From NCBI GenBank assembly GCA_045402695.1, contig JAWPNA010000308.1, positions 1 through 10,584 of the forward strand: a stretch of DNA of 10,584 nucleotides. Reading direction: 5' to 3'. The position numbers and the translations under genes were made by a program. A model generated the notes under the pieces. That model was given only the letters and a program-made list of their open reading frames with translations, did not search any database and was not told where the DNA came from. This DNA comes from JAWPNA01 sp045402695. GTDB taxonomy: Bacteria > Acidobacteriota > Polarisedimenticolia > JACPZX01 > DASXTC01. Below, in pieces: positions 1 through 7,306 of this stretch (its first letter is position 1; each line of letters begins with the position of its first letter).

Positions 1-300
1 GGCCTCCCGATCGTCGCCACGCGGGTGGGAGGGATCCCCGAGGCGGTGAAAGACGGAGTCAGCGGTCGTCTGGTGGAGGCGTCCTCCCCTCGCGACCTCG
101 CCGCCGCGCTGCTGGAGCTCGCGGGCGACCGTGCCCTGGCCCGCAGAATGGGGGAGGCGTCGCGCGCCGCGTGGCCGCCCTTCAGCGCCGATCGCATGCT
201 GCGTCAGGTGGAGCATCTGTACGAGGAGTTGGCGGGCGGGCCTGCGCGCGACCAGCGCGAGATGTCAGGTCGCACGGCGGGCCCCGGCGCGGGATGGTAG
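1..300 (+). CDS. Glycosyltransferase family 4, C-terminal fragment (5' end outside window)
   Basis: This is the last 99 codons of a GT-B fold glycosyltransferase; the stop is TAG at 298-300. The visible part begins GLPIVATRVGGIPEAVKDG, the nucleotide-sugar binding segment that follows the EX7E motif in GT4 enzymes. The helical C-terminal end follows, with an RRMGEASR stretch typical of these proteins. The N-terminal acceptor domain and the EX7E motif lie outside the window. The segment closely resembles the end of the GT4 gene at 6116-7306 (GLPIVATRVDGAPEAVEDG, then RRMGEAA), so the two are probably paralogues. The enzyme would act at the cytoplasmic membrane face, transferring a sugar from a nucleotide donor to a growing lipid-linked glycan. 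Donor and acceptor cannot be told from this fragment. Its stop lies inside the start of the next gene. Confidence 0.9.
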   Translation, partial: GLPIVATRVGGIPEAVKDGVSGRLVEASSPRDLAAALLELAGDRALARRMGEASRAAWPPFSADRMLRQVEHLYEELAGGPARDQREMSGRTAGPGAGW

Positions 301-1439
301 GGCGCGTGCGGATCGGCATCGATGTCAGGGCGCTCGATACCGCGAGCGGGCGGCGGGGCGTGGGCTCCTACATCCGCGGGCTGATCGGCGGTCTGGCTCG
401 CGAGCTGCGCGGTGGCCGGGATGAGGTGCTGTTGTTTTCGCACCGTTCGGCCGGGAAGGACTCCGGGCTTCCAGGCGCGTTCACGGCCGTCGGCCTGACC
501 CGCCCCCGCCGCGCGATCACCCTGTGGGATCAGATCGCCTGGCCGCCGCTGCTGGCGCGCCGGCGCGTGCGGGTGTTCCACTCCCCCTTCTACGCCGTGC
601 CGCGGTTCCGCCCGAGCGGGTGCCGCGTGGTGCAGACCATCCATGACCTCACCCCGCTGAAGCTGCCGGGCACGGTCGGCAAGCGAAACGCCCGGTTGTT
701 CGCCGTCAACTTCAACCTCGCGCGCTGGGCGGACCGGATCATCGTCCCTTCGGAGGCGACGAAGGCCGACGTGGTGGCGCTGCTGAAGATCCCGGAAGAC
801 AGAATCGCGGTCATACCGCAGGGGTGCGACATCACGCCGGTCGACATGACGCGCGCCGACGAAGAGGCCGGCCGCGTGATGGAAGGCTTGAGGCTGAAGG
901 AGCGGTACCTGCTTCACACCGGCGGCCACGATGTCGTCAAGAACCTGCCCCGCCTGCTCGACGCGTTCGCCACGCTGGTGGCGCAGGGACGGGACCTCTC
1001 CCTCGTGATCGCGGGCGAGCACGGCCCCGACACCAGCAGTGTCATCGGCCGCGCGGCGATGCTGGGGCTTCTCGAGCGCGTGAGCCTGCCCGGATACGTC
1101 TCGAAGCAGGACCTCGTCGCGCTGTACCGCGGGGCGGCGGCGCTGGTGTATCCCTCCTATACGGAGGGGTTCGGCCTTCCGGTGCTGGAGGCGATGGCCT
1201 GCGGCACCCCCGTGGTGGCCTCGCGCGCCGGGGCGTTGCCCGAAGTGGGGGGGGACGCCTGCCTCTACGCCGACCCCGCGGACGCGGGCTCCATCGCCGC
1301 GGCCGTCGTCAGGATCCTGGACGAGCCGGAGACGGCCGCCGCTCTGTCTCGCGACGGACGCGCTCGCGCGGCGCGGTTCACCTGGAACGAGACCGCGAGA
1401 AAGACGCTGGCGGTGTACCGCGAGGCGGCGGCATCATGA
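294..1439 (+). CDS. Glycosyltransferase family 4 (MtfB/WbaZ-like)
   Basis: The predicted product is a 381-residue GT-B glycosyltransferase, close to full length for GT4. The N-terminus has the family opening RIGIDVRALD (residues 6-15), then GVGSYIRGL (22-30). HDLTPLKLP lies at 117-125, the donor-side motif HTGGHDVVKN at 208-217, and the EX7E motif EGFGLPVLE at 291-299, followed by MACGTPVVAS. I chose ATG at 294, which overlaps the upstream stop by 7 nt. The in-frame open frame reaches back to 171, but that stretch is the upstream gene read out of frame. GTG at 306 would give the even more family-like start MRIGIDVRAL and is a real alternative. The architecture resembles mannosyl- and rhamnosyltransferases of O-antigen and exopolysaccharide clusters; the actual sugar is unknown. 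It is paralogous to the next gene. Confidence 0.93.
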   Translation: MVGRVRIGIDVRALDTASGRRGVGSYIRGLIGGLARELRGGRDEVLLFSHRSAGKDSGLPGAFTAVGLTRPRRAITLWDQIAWPPLLARRRVRVFHSPFYAVPRFRPSGCRVVQTIHDLTPLKLPGTVGKRNARLFAVNFNLARWADRIIVPSEATKADVVALLKIPEDRIAVIPQGCDITPVDMTRADEEAGRVMEGLRLKERYLLHTGGHDVVKNLPRLLDAFATLVAQGRDLSLVIAGEHGPDTSSVIGRAAMLGLLERVSLPGYVSKQDLVALYRGAAALVYPSYTEGFGLPVLEAMACGTPVVASRAGALPEVGGDACLYADPADAGSIAAAVVRILDEPETAAALSRDGRARAARFTWNETARKTLAVYREAAAS

Positions 1440-2668
1440 CGAACCGGAGCGCGCGCGGAAGCGAACGAGGCTCGCCACCGATGGTGACGATCGGCGTGGA
1501 CGCGCGCTGCCTCGCGGGACAGCCCACTGGCGTGGGCCGGTACGTTCATCACTTGGTGCGCGCGATGGCCGCAATCGACCCGTCGGTGCGCTTCCGGCTC
1601 TACCTGCCCGCGGGGCGGGCGGAGATCCCATCAGGTGAAAGGATCGAGGCCGCCATTCTCGGGCGGATCTCCGGCCTGCCGGACAACGTCTTCACCTGGA
1701 CCCACGTCAGGCTTCCCGCGCACCTCGCGCGACATCCGGTGGATCTGCTTCATGGGACTCACTACACGCTGCCGGCGCTCTGCCCCGTGCCCGCCGTGGT
1801 GACGCTGCACGACATCACGTTCGATCTGCATCCGGAGTGGTACACGCGGCGGGCGCGACTCGCGTTCTCAGGGTTCGCGCGAGCCTCCGCGCGCAAGGCA
1901 CGTCACGTCTTGACGGTGTCGGAGTGCTCGCGCAAGGACATCATCTCGTCCTACGGCGTGGATGCGGCCAAGGTGACCAGCGTGCCGCTGGCGCCCGACT
2001 CGCGCTTCAGACCGGTGACGGAAGCAGGCGAGCTGGCGCGCGTGCGGGAGCGGTACCGCCTGGGCGAACCGTACGTGCTGCACGTCGGATCGATCACGCC
2101 GAGGCGCAACATCGGCAGGCTGCTGGACGCCTTCGCGGGGGTCCGTCGCGGCGGCGGACGACCGACGCTCGTGCTGGCGGGCCGGGTGGAGCCTCCCAGC
2201 CCTCCGGTCGAGGCCGACATCAGGAGGCGCGGGCTGGCCGATGCCGTGCGCGTGGCGGGGTACGTGGACGGCGGCGATCTTCCCGCACTGTACAGCGGCG
2301 CCGCGGTCGTGGCGTATCCATCCCTGTACGAAGGTTTCGGTCTGCCGGTGATCGAGGCGATGGCCTGCGGGGTCCCCGTGCTGGCGTCCTCCGGCTCGTG
2401 TTTCCCCGAAGTGGCGGGCGACGCCGCGCTGCTGGTGGATCCCGAGGACAGCGGCGCGATCGAGTCGGGCCTGAGATCGTTGCTGTCCGACGAGCCGCTG
2501 AGGAGGAAGCTGATCGAACGAGGCTTCGCGCGGGCCGCCTCCTTCACATGGGAGCGAGCGGCGCGAGAGACGCTGGCCGTCTACGACCTGGCCCTGGGAA
2601 GGACGCGCGCAGGTGTCCGGACGACGAAGCATCGGGGACATGCCGTGCAGGGGGGGCCTGGAGCATGA
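1436..2668 (+). CDS. Glycosyltransferase family 4 (MtfB/WbaZ-like), tandem paralogue
   Basis: The product is a 410-residue GT-B glycosyltransferase counted from ATG 1436, which forms an ATGA overlap with the previous stop. ATG 1481 is an alternative. It would give 395 residues beginning MVTIGVDARCL, has a GAGG-like sequence about 10 nt upstream, and would drop a 15-residue polar leader absent from the family consensus. Numbering from 1436, visible motifs are IGVDARCLAGQPTGVGRYV (19-37), HDITFDLHPEWY (125-136), the donor-side VLHVGSITPRRN (214-225) and the EX7E motif EGFGLPVIE (299-307), followed by MACGVPVLASS. It resembles the previous gene along its length and shares an exact 17-base stretch over the EAMACG codons (1188-1204 and 2354-2370). 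The pair probably adds successive, similar sugars to one glycan. Residues 388-410 form a basic, glycine-rich tail beyond the fold. Confidence 0.92.
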   Translation: MTNRSARGSERGSPPMVTIGVDARCLAGQPTGVGRYVHHLVRAMAAIDPSVRFRLYLPAGRAEIPSGERIEAAILGRISGLPDNVFTWTHVRLPAHLARHPVDLLHGTHYTLPALCPVPAVVTLHDITFDLHPEWYTRRARLAFSGFARASARKARHVLTVSECSRKDIISSYGVDAAKVTSVPLAPDSRFRPVTEAGELARVRERYRLGEPYVLHVGSITPRRNIGRLLDAFAGVRRGGGRPTLVLAGRVEPPSPPVEADIRRRGLADAVRVAGYVDGGDLPALYSGAAVVAYPSLYEGFGLPVIEAMACGVPVLASSGSCFPEVAGDAALLVDPEDSGAIESGLRSLLSDEPLRRKLIERGFARAASFTWERAARETLAVYDLALGRTRAGVRTTKHRGHAVQGGPGA

Positions 2669-3642
2669 GCGGTCAAGATCTCGTGTCGGTGATCGTCCTG
2701 TCCTGGAACTCCCGGCATTTCCTCGAAGGATGTCTCGGGTCGGTCCTGGCCCAAACCTGGCCCCGCGTCGAGCTGATCGTCGTGGACAACGCCTCCACTG
2801 ACGGATCGGCGGCCTTCGTGAGGGAGCGATTCCCCCAGGCTGTTCTCGTGGAAAACACCGTAAACCTTGGGTTCTGCGCCGGGAACAACGTCGGGTTGAA
2901 AAGGGCCGGAGGCGTCTATATTCTCTTCCTCAACGCGGATGCCGTCCTCGATCCGGCCTATCTCGAGGAGGCCCTCAAACCGTTCGCGACGGATGCGCGT
3001 GCGGGCATGGTGCAGGGCAAGGTGCTGCGCTTCGATCGGATCACGCTCGACACGACCGGACAGGTCCTGACGCGCAGCCGGAGGGTGAAGGAGAGAGGAT
3101 ACGGCGAGCCCGACCGCGGCCAGTACGAGCAGCCGGGCGAGGTCTTCTCCGTGTGCGGGGCGGTGGCTCTTTACCGTGGCGCGATGATCGACGCCGTCTC
3201 CGTGGACGGCCAGTTCTTCGACGAGGACTTCTTCGCCTTTGGCGAGGACTTCGATGTCGGCTGGCGGGCCCGCAACCTGGGCTACAGATGCCGTTACCAG
3301 CCCTCGGCGCTGGCCGCGCACTACAGGGGCGGGACGCAGGAAGCGCCCTCTGAGCATTCGGCCGGAGGCTCTCGCAGGGGCGAGATGCTGCGCCGGCCGC
3401 CGCAGATCCAGGCCCACATCGTGAAGAACAGGTATCTGGCGATGATCAAGAACGAGACGGCGGCGGCGTTCGTCGTGAACCTGCCCTTCATCCTGTGCTG
3501 GGACCTGCTGCTGTGGAGCTGCCTGATCCTGTTCTCTCCTTCAACCATTCCGGTCCTGTGGCGGCACCGCGGGCTCCTCGCGCGCGCGTGGCACAAACGT
3601 CGCGCCCTCGTCGCGCGATCGACCTGGGCGGCTCCGGTTTAG
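2665..3642 (+). CDS. Glycosyltransferase family 2 (rhamnosyltransferase/WbbL-like) with C-terminal membrane tail
   Basis: The product is a 325-residue GT-A fold, inverting glycosyltransferase. It starts SVIVLSWNSRHFLEGCLGS (residues 8-26), then VVDNASTDGS (39-48) and NLGFCAGNNVG (67-77). The metal/nucleotide site reads LFLNADAV (87-94); the NAD form in place of DXD is usual in this branch. FAFGEDFDVGWRARNLGY (190-207) carries the ED motif expected to supply the catalytic base. The basic segment VKNRYLAMIKN (253-263) and a hydrophobic stretch at about 266-291 should attach the protein to the inner face of the cytoplasmic membrane. This layout is typical of WbbL-type dTDP-rhamnosyltransferases, though donor specificity is inferred only from general resemblance. 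The start is ATG 2665 in an ATGA overlap, preceded by a G-rich run at 2650-2656 that could serve as a weak ribosome site. Confidence 0.94.
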   Translation: MSGQDLVSVIVLSWNSRHFLEGCLGSVLAQTWPRVELIVVDNASTDGSAAFVRERFPQAVLVENTVNLGFCAGNNVGLKRAGGVYILFLNADAVLDPAYLEEALKPFATDARAGMVQGKVLRFDRITLDTTGQVLTRSRRVKERGYGEPDRGQYEQPGEVFSVCGAVALYRGAMIDAVSVDGQFFDEDFFAFGEDFDVGWRARNLGYRCRYQPSALAAHYRGGTQEAPSEHSAGGSRRGEMLRRPPQIQAHIVKNRYLAMIKNETAAAFVVNLPFILCWDLLLWSCLILFSPSTIPVLWRHRGLLARAWHKRRALVARSTWAAPV

Positions 3643-4785
3643 ATGCTCTCATCGGTGCCTCTTCCGCTCGCGGCCATCACCTGCTTCATGACGGCGCTGG
3701 CCTTCTCGCTGTACGGGACGCCCGTGGCGGCCCGCGCGGCCATGCGGTTCGGGATCGTGGACGTTCCCGATGGATCGCTCAAGAGACACCGGGGCCCGGT
3801 CCCTTACCTGGGTGGGCTCGCCGTCTACGTCTCATTCATCCTCACCATGGCCCTCGTGTTCGACTTCGACAAGAGGGTGCTTGGACTGCTTCTGGGCGGC
3901 ACGATCCTCGTGCTGCTCGGTCTCATCGATGATTTCGGAGTGCTGGGGGTGTGGCCGAAGTTCCTCGGGCAAGGTTTCGCGACGATCGTGCTGATCAAGA
4001 GCGACATCGCCATCCACATCGGCGTGCTTCCCGCGTGGGTCAACCTGGCGCTCACGGTCCTCTGGCTCGTGGGACTCATCAACGCGTTCAACATCATCGA
4101 CATCATGGACGGGTTGGCCACGGGCACCGCGTTCGTGGCCGCGTCGTTCCTGCTGATCGTGGCCTTCCTCAATGGGCAGGCCTCCATCGCGCTGATGACG
4201 GCGACGCTGATGGGGAGCCTGCTCGGGTTCCTGCGCTACAACGTCCACCCGGCGCGGATCTTCATGGGGGACACCGGGAGTCTCTTCATCGGCATGATGC
4301 TGGGGGCGCTGGCGATGATCGGCAAGTACGATCGGATCAACACGATCGGGTACTTCAGCCCTCTGCTCATCCTGGCGGTGCCGATCTTCGACACGATCTA
4401 CGTGATGGCGCTGCGCCTCGCCAAGGGGCGAAATCCATTCAAGGGAAGCCCGGATCATTTCGCGCTTCGGCTGCGCAAGGGCGGCCTTCCGGTGCGAGCG
4501 GTGGCCGCGATTGCCTGGTCGGGCGGCGCCGCGATGGGAGCGCTGGGGATCTTCAACCTGTACCTTCCCTCGGCGCTGTCGGTGCTCCTGATCCTGGCGG
4601 TCGCCGCGACGTTGGTCATGCTGGGACTTGCGATGGCCCGCGTGCCGGTCGAGCATGCCGGGCAACGCGTGGAGATGATGCAGGCGACCGCGATCGTCGC
4701 GGCGCCTCGGGCCGGCCCGGATGACATCGAGGCCTCGGCCGTGCGCGAGGCGCGCGGCAGGCTGGCAGAGTGGAGGCGCCGGTGA
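3643..4785 (+). CDS. Undecaprenyl-phosphate sugar-1-phosphate transferase, WecA/MraY family
   Basis: The product is a 380-residue polytopic membrane enzyme, near the usual length for WecA and MraY. It should transfer a sugar 1-phosphate, probably GlcNAc-1-P, from a UDP-sugar to undecaprenyl phosphate, the first committed step of lipid-linked glycan assembly. Family motifs in order are PYLGGLAVY (54-62), LIDDFG (94-99) with the Mg-binding aspartate pair, NAFNIIDIMDGLATG (147-161) keeping both aspartates D153 and D156, and RIFMGDTGSLFIG (205-217). The cytoplasmic segment GSPDHFALRLR (268-278) replaces the HIHH cluster of E. coli WecA and keeps one histidine. About ten hydrophobic segments are visible. 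A hydrophilic tail of about 48 residues follows the last one, at 333-380. The start ATG abuts the preceding TAG with no gap and has only a weak ribosome site, so it probably depends on upstream translation. The exact sugar substrate is inferred. Confidence 0.94.
   Translation: MLSSVPLPLAAITCFMTALAFSLYGTPVAARAAMRFGIVDVPDGSLKRHRGPVPYLGGLAVYVSFILTMALVFDFDKRVLGLLLGGTILVLLGLIDDFGVLGVWPKFLGQGFATIVLIKSDIAIHIGVLPAWVNLALTVLWLVGLINAFNIIDIMDGLATGTAFVAASFLLIVAFLNGQASIALMTATLMGSLLGFLRYNVHPARIFMGDTGSLFIGMMLGALAMIGKYDRINTIGYFSPLLILAVPIFDTIYVMALRLAKGRNPFKGSPDHFALRLRKGGLPVRAVAAIAWSGGAAMGALGIFNLYLPSALSVLLILAVAATLVMLGLAMARVPVEHAGQRVEMMQATAIVAAPRAGPDDIEASAVREARGRLAEWRRR
4772..4776 (+). promoter_or_regulatory. 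Ribosome binding site that decides the flavoenzyme start
   Basis: GGAGG lies within the last codons of the preceding gene and ends 5 nt before GTG 4782. That GTG also forms a GTGA overlap with the TGA at 4783-4785. Both facts favour GTG 4782 over the in-frame GTG 4770, which lies upstream of this site and has no comparable one of its own. Confidence 0.6.
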
Positions 4786-6119
4786 TCGTCGTCCTCGGGG
4801 CCGGGCTTGCGGGCCTGTCGGCCGCCTTCCACCTTCAGGACCATCTCGACGTAGTGGTGCTGGAGAAGGAGGATCGGCCGGGCGGTCTCTGCCGGTCGAT
4901 CGTCAAGGACGGCTTCACCTTCGATCTGACGGGTCACCTGCTGCATCTGAAGAGGCCGGAGATCAGGGCGCTGGTGGGAGATCTCATCCCGGAGGACCAT
5001 TTCCAGAAGATCAACCGGCGCGCATTCATCCACTCGCACGGGGTCTTCACCCCGTATCCGTTCCAGGTCAATACGCACGGACTGCCGAAGGAGGTCGTGG
5101 CCGAATGCGTGCTCGGCTTCATTGAGGCGCTGAATGCGACGCCGGTCGGCCCGGATGAGATCGCGCGCCTTTCCTTCAAACAGTGGGTGATGCGCACGTT
5201 CGGCTCCGGCATCGCGCGCCACTTCATGATCCCGTACAACGAGAAGCTGTGGCTCACCGACCTCGACGGCGTGACCTGCGATTGGGTGTCGTGGTCGATC
5301 CCGCGCCCTTCGCTGGCGGAGGTCGTGGAAGGGGCGCTCGGCATCTCGCGCAAGGCCTTCGGGTACAACCCGTCGTTTCTTTACCCGAAAAAAGGAGGGA
5401 TCCAGGTCCTGCCTTCCGCGCTGGCGGCGCGCGTGAAAGAGGTCCGGTGCGGCGAGGAGATCGTCTCGGTGGACGCCACGCGCAAAATCTTGGCAACGCG
5501 CGCGGGCCGGACGATCGCGTACGACCATCTCGTCTCGACGATGCCCTTGCCGAGGCTCCTCTCGATCACCCGGGGTCTGCCCGCGGCGATGGCGGAGTGG
5601 GCGGCGGGGCTCAGGCACGTCGCCGTCATCAATCTGAACCTCGGGGTGGGGCGCATCGTGCACCCCGACAAGCACTGGGTCTACTTCCCCGAGAAAGAGT
5701 TCGTCTTCTACCGCGCCGGCTTTCCGGCCTCGTTCACTCCCGCCGCGGCGCCCGACGGGTGCTCGTCGCTCTACGTGGAGATCGCCGCGCGACCGTCCTC
5801 GCGCATCGACGAGGCGCAGCTCTACGCGCGGGCGGAGGAAGGGCTGGTGCGCGCGGGGATCCTCGAGCCGAACGACGAGATCCTCACGCGCGCGGCGTTC
5901 CACATCGATCCGGCCTACGTGATCTACGACGACCACCGGCACCGGCGGCTTCCGGATCTGCTGGAGGCGCTCGCGAGCAAGGGGATCCACTCCATCGGCC
6001 GTTACGGCTCCTGGTACTACAACTCGATGGAGGATTCCCTGGCGGACGGCCGAGCGCTCGCGCTGCGGATCCTCCAGGAGGCGCCGGCGCGCGCCGGCGT
6101 CAGAACGGCAGAGGCATGA
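4782..6119 (+). CDS. FAD-dependent oxidoreductase resembling UDP-galactopyranose mutase / protoporphyrinogen oxidase family
   Basis: The product is a 445-residue flavoprotein. The N-terminus is a Rossmann FAD site: VLGAGLAGLSAAFHL (4-18), acidic E28 at the end of the second strand, then DRPGGLCRS (31-39) and TGHLLHL (50-56). The middle has MIPYNEKLW (149-157) and LDGVTCDWVSWSIPRP (161-176), followed by FLYPKKGGIQVLP (199-211) and HLVSTMPL (249-256). The C-terminus carries GRYGSWYYNSMEDSLADG (406-423), which resembles the FAD-pyrophosphate region of eukaryotic-type UDP-galactopyranose mutases (GRFGSW..., then an acidic residue). Among glycosyltransferases, the likely role is remodelling a nucleotide sugar, such as UDP-Galp to UDP-Galf, in the cytoplasm. 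A broader annotation as a NAD(P)/FAD-dependent amine-oxidase-like protein is safer for the reaction. The start is GTG 4782, set by the GTGA overlap and GGAGG; GTG 4770 would add four residues. Confidence 0.88.
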   Translation: MIVVLGAGLAGLSAAFHLQDHLDVVVLEKEDRPGGLCRSIVKDGFTFDLTGHLLHLKRPEIRALVGDLIPEDHFQKINRRAFIHSHGVFTPYPFQVNTHGLPKEVVAECVLGFIEALNATPVGPDEIARLSFKQWVMRTFGSGIARHFMIPYNEKLWLTDLDGVTCDWVSWSIPRPSLAEVVEGALGISRKAFGYNPSFLYPKKGGIQVLPSALAARVKEVRCGEEIVSVDATRKILATRAGRTIAYDHLVSTMPLPRLLSITRGLPAAMAEWAAGLRHVAVINLNLGVGRIVHPDKHWVYFPEKEFVFYRAGFPASFTPAAAPDGCSSLYVEIAARPSSRIDEAQLYARAEEGLVRAGILEPNDEILTRAAFHIDPAYVIYDDHRHRRLPDLLEALASKGIHSIGRYGSWYYNSMEDSLADGRALALRILQEAPARAGVRTAEA

Positions 6120-7306
6120 AGACGCGCGTCTGCCACATCATCACCAAGCTGGAGCTGGGCGGAGCGCAGCAGAACACGCTGTACACGGTGGCGCACCTCG
6201 ACCCTGCGCGCTTCGATGCCGATCTCGTGACTGGGACCGAGGGGATCCTGGTTGAGGACCTGAAGGCCTCGGGGGTGCGTGCACACCTGCTGAACAGTCT
6301 GGACCGACAGGTCTCGCCATGGCGCGATCTCACGGCCCTGAGGGACCTGGTCCTGCTTCTCAGACGGGAGAGGCCGCACATCGTTCACACGCATTCGTCG
6401 AAGGCGGGCATCCTGGGGCGGTGGGCCGCGACGCTGGCGGGAGTCTCCCGTATCGTGCACTCGATCCATGGCTACGGTTTCCACGATGCGCAGCCGAGGC
6501 TGCAGCGCGAGCTGTTCATGGCGCTGGAGAGGGTGACGGGGCGGTTCGCCACCTCGGCCTTCGTGGCGGTATCGCAGGCCAACATTGACAAGGGGATCGA
6601 CTTGGGCATCCTGCCGGCCGGACGGGTCTCGCTGATCCGCAGCGGCGTGAAGCTGAGCGAGTTCTCGCCCAGGAGCGAGTGGGCTTCAGCATCACCGGCC
6701 GATCGTCTTCTCACGGTGGGAATGGTGGCCTGCCTGAAGCCGCAGAAGGCGCCGCTCGATTTCGTGAAGGTCGCTTCAGCCGTGGCGCGCGTGGCGTGCC
6801 GCCAGGGGGGCGGCCGCCCGGTCCGGTTCGTCCTCGCGGGTGACGGGGAGCTGCGGCCCGATGTCGAGGCGATGATCCGCGCGGAAGGGCTCCAGTCCAG
6901 GGTCACGCTCGCCGGGTGGAGGCGCGACGTGCCGTCCCTCATGAGGGAGTTCGATCTTCTGCTCCACACGTCGCGGTGGGAGGGGCTGCCCCGCGTCTTT
7001 CCGGAGGCGATGGCCACCGGGCTGCCGATCGTCGCCACCCGGGTGGATGGCGCCCCCGAGGCGGTGGAGGACGGCGTGACGGGCTTTCTGGTCCCCGCGG
7101 GGGACATCGAAGGCCTGGCGCGGCGCACGCTGGATCTGGTCGAGGATGCCGGTCTGCGCCGTCGCATGGGAGAGGCGGCCCTCTCCAGGGTCGGCCCGTG
7201 GGACATCGATCAGATGGTGCGCCGGCAGGAGCTGCTGTACGAGAGCCTGATGGCGGGCGATGCAGGCAAGTCGGCGGAGCTCTCCACGCAGTGGGAAGGA
7301 TCGTGA
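6116..7306 (+). CDS. Glycosyltransferase family 4
   Basis: The product is a 396-residue GT-B glycosyltransferase with both domains complete. The N-terminus, VCHIITKLELGGAQQNTL (5-22), has the glycine-rich GGAQ acceptor-side loop. HIVHTHSSKAGILGR (88-102) and IVHSIHGYGFH (113-123) follow, as in many GT4 enzymes that take lipid-linked acceptors. The donor domain begins near VGMVACLKPQKAP (201-213), with FVLAGDGEL (238-246) and the EX7E motif EGLPRVFPE (289-297), then GLPIVATRV (302-310). The final third closely resembles the fragment at 1-300. The start is ATG 6116 in an ATGA overlap, and GGCAGAGG lies immediately upstream (6107-6114). A GC-rich inverted repeat at 6082-6099 precedes it. It probably adds another sugar to the same glycan as its neighbours; the donor is not identifiable. 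It is the last glycan gene before the export and pilus genes. Confidence 0.93.
   Translation: MKTRVCHIITKLELGGAQQNTLYTVAHLDPARFDADLVTGTEGILVEDLKASGVRAHLLNSLDRQVSPWRDLTALRDLVLLLRRERPHIVHTHSSKAGILGRWAATLAGVSRIVHSIHGYGFHDAQPRLQRELFMALERVTGRFATSAFVAVSQANIDKGIDLGILPAGRVSLIRSGVKLSEFSPRSEWASASPADRLLTVGMVACLKPQKAPLDFVKVASAVARVACRQGGGRPVRFVLAGDGELRPDVEAMIRAEGLQSRVTLAGWRRDVPSLMREFDLLLHTSRWEGLPRVFPEAMATGLPIVATRVDGAPEAVEDGVTGFLVPAGDIEGLARRTLDLVEDAGLRRRMGEAALSRVGPWDIDQMVRRQELLYESLMAGDAGKSAELSTQWEGS

Noticed and set aside
1188..1204. 17-base exact repeat shared with 2354-2370
   Set aside because: It encodes the conserved EAMACG motif in two paralogous enzymes, so it reflects common descent and protein constraint, not a mobile or regulatory repeat.
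824..1435. Upstream in-frame extension of the second complete GT4 gene
   Set aside because: It overlaps the previous GT4 gene out of frame and has no recognisable domain. The family N-terminus (IGVDARCL) begins only after 1480.
1837..2664. Upstream in-frame extension of the GT2 gene
   Set aside because: It is the shadow of the GT4 gene in another frame, rich in Arg and Gly. The GT2 fold begins at ATG 2665 with SVIVLSWNS.
5388..5399. AAAAAAGGAGGG inside the flavoenzyme, considered as an internal ribosome site or programmed frameshift site
   Set aside because: It encodes the conserved KKGG of the family. No start codon is suitably placed after it, the codon phase is AAA AAA and not the classical A AAA AAG, and the protein continues intact in frame.
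4455..5990. Open frame of 511 codons on the minus strand
   Set aside because: It lies antisense to the transferase and flavoenzyme genes, both of which have clear family motifs. Its translation is full of Arg, His, Asp and Pro with no motif, as expected for the complement of GC-rich coding DNA.
5183..6115. Upstream in-frame extension of the last GT4 gene
   Set aside because: It is the out-of-frame shadow of the flavoenzyme. The GT4 fold starts at ATG 6116 in an ATGA overlap.
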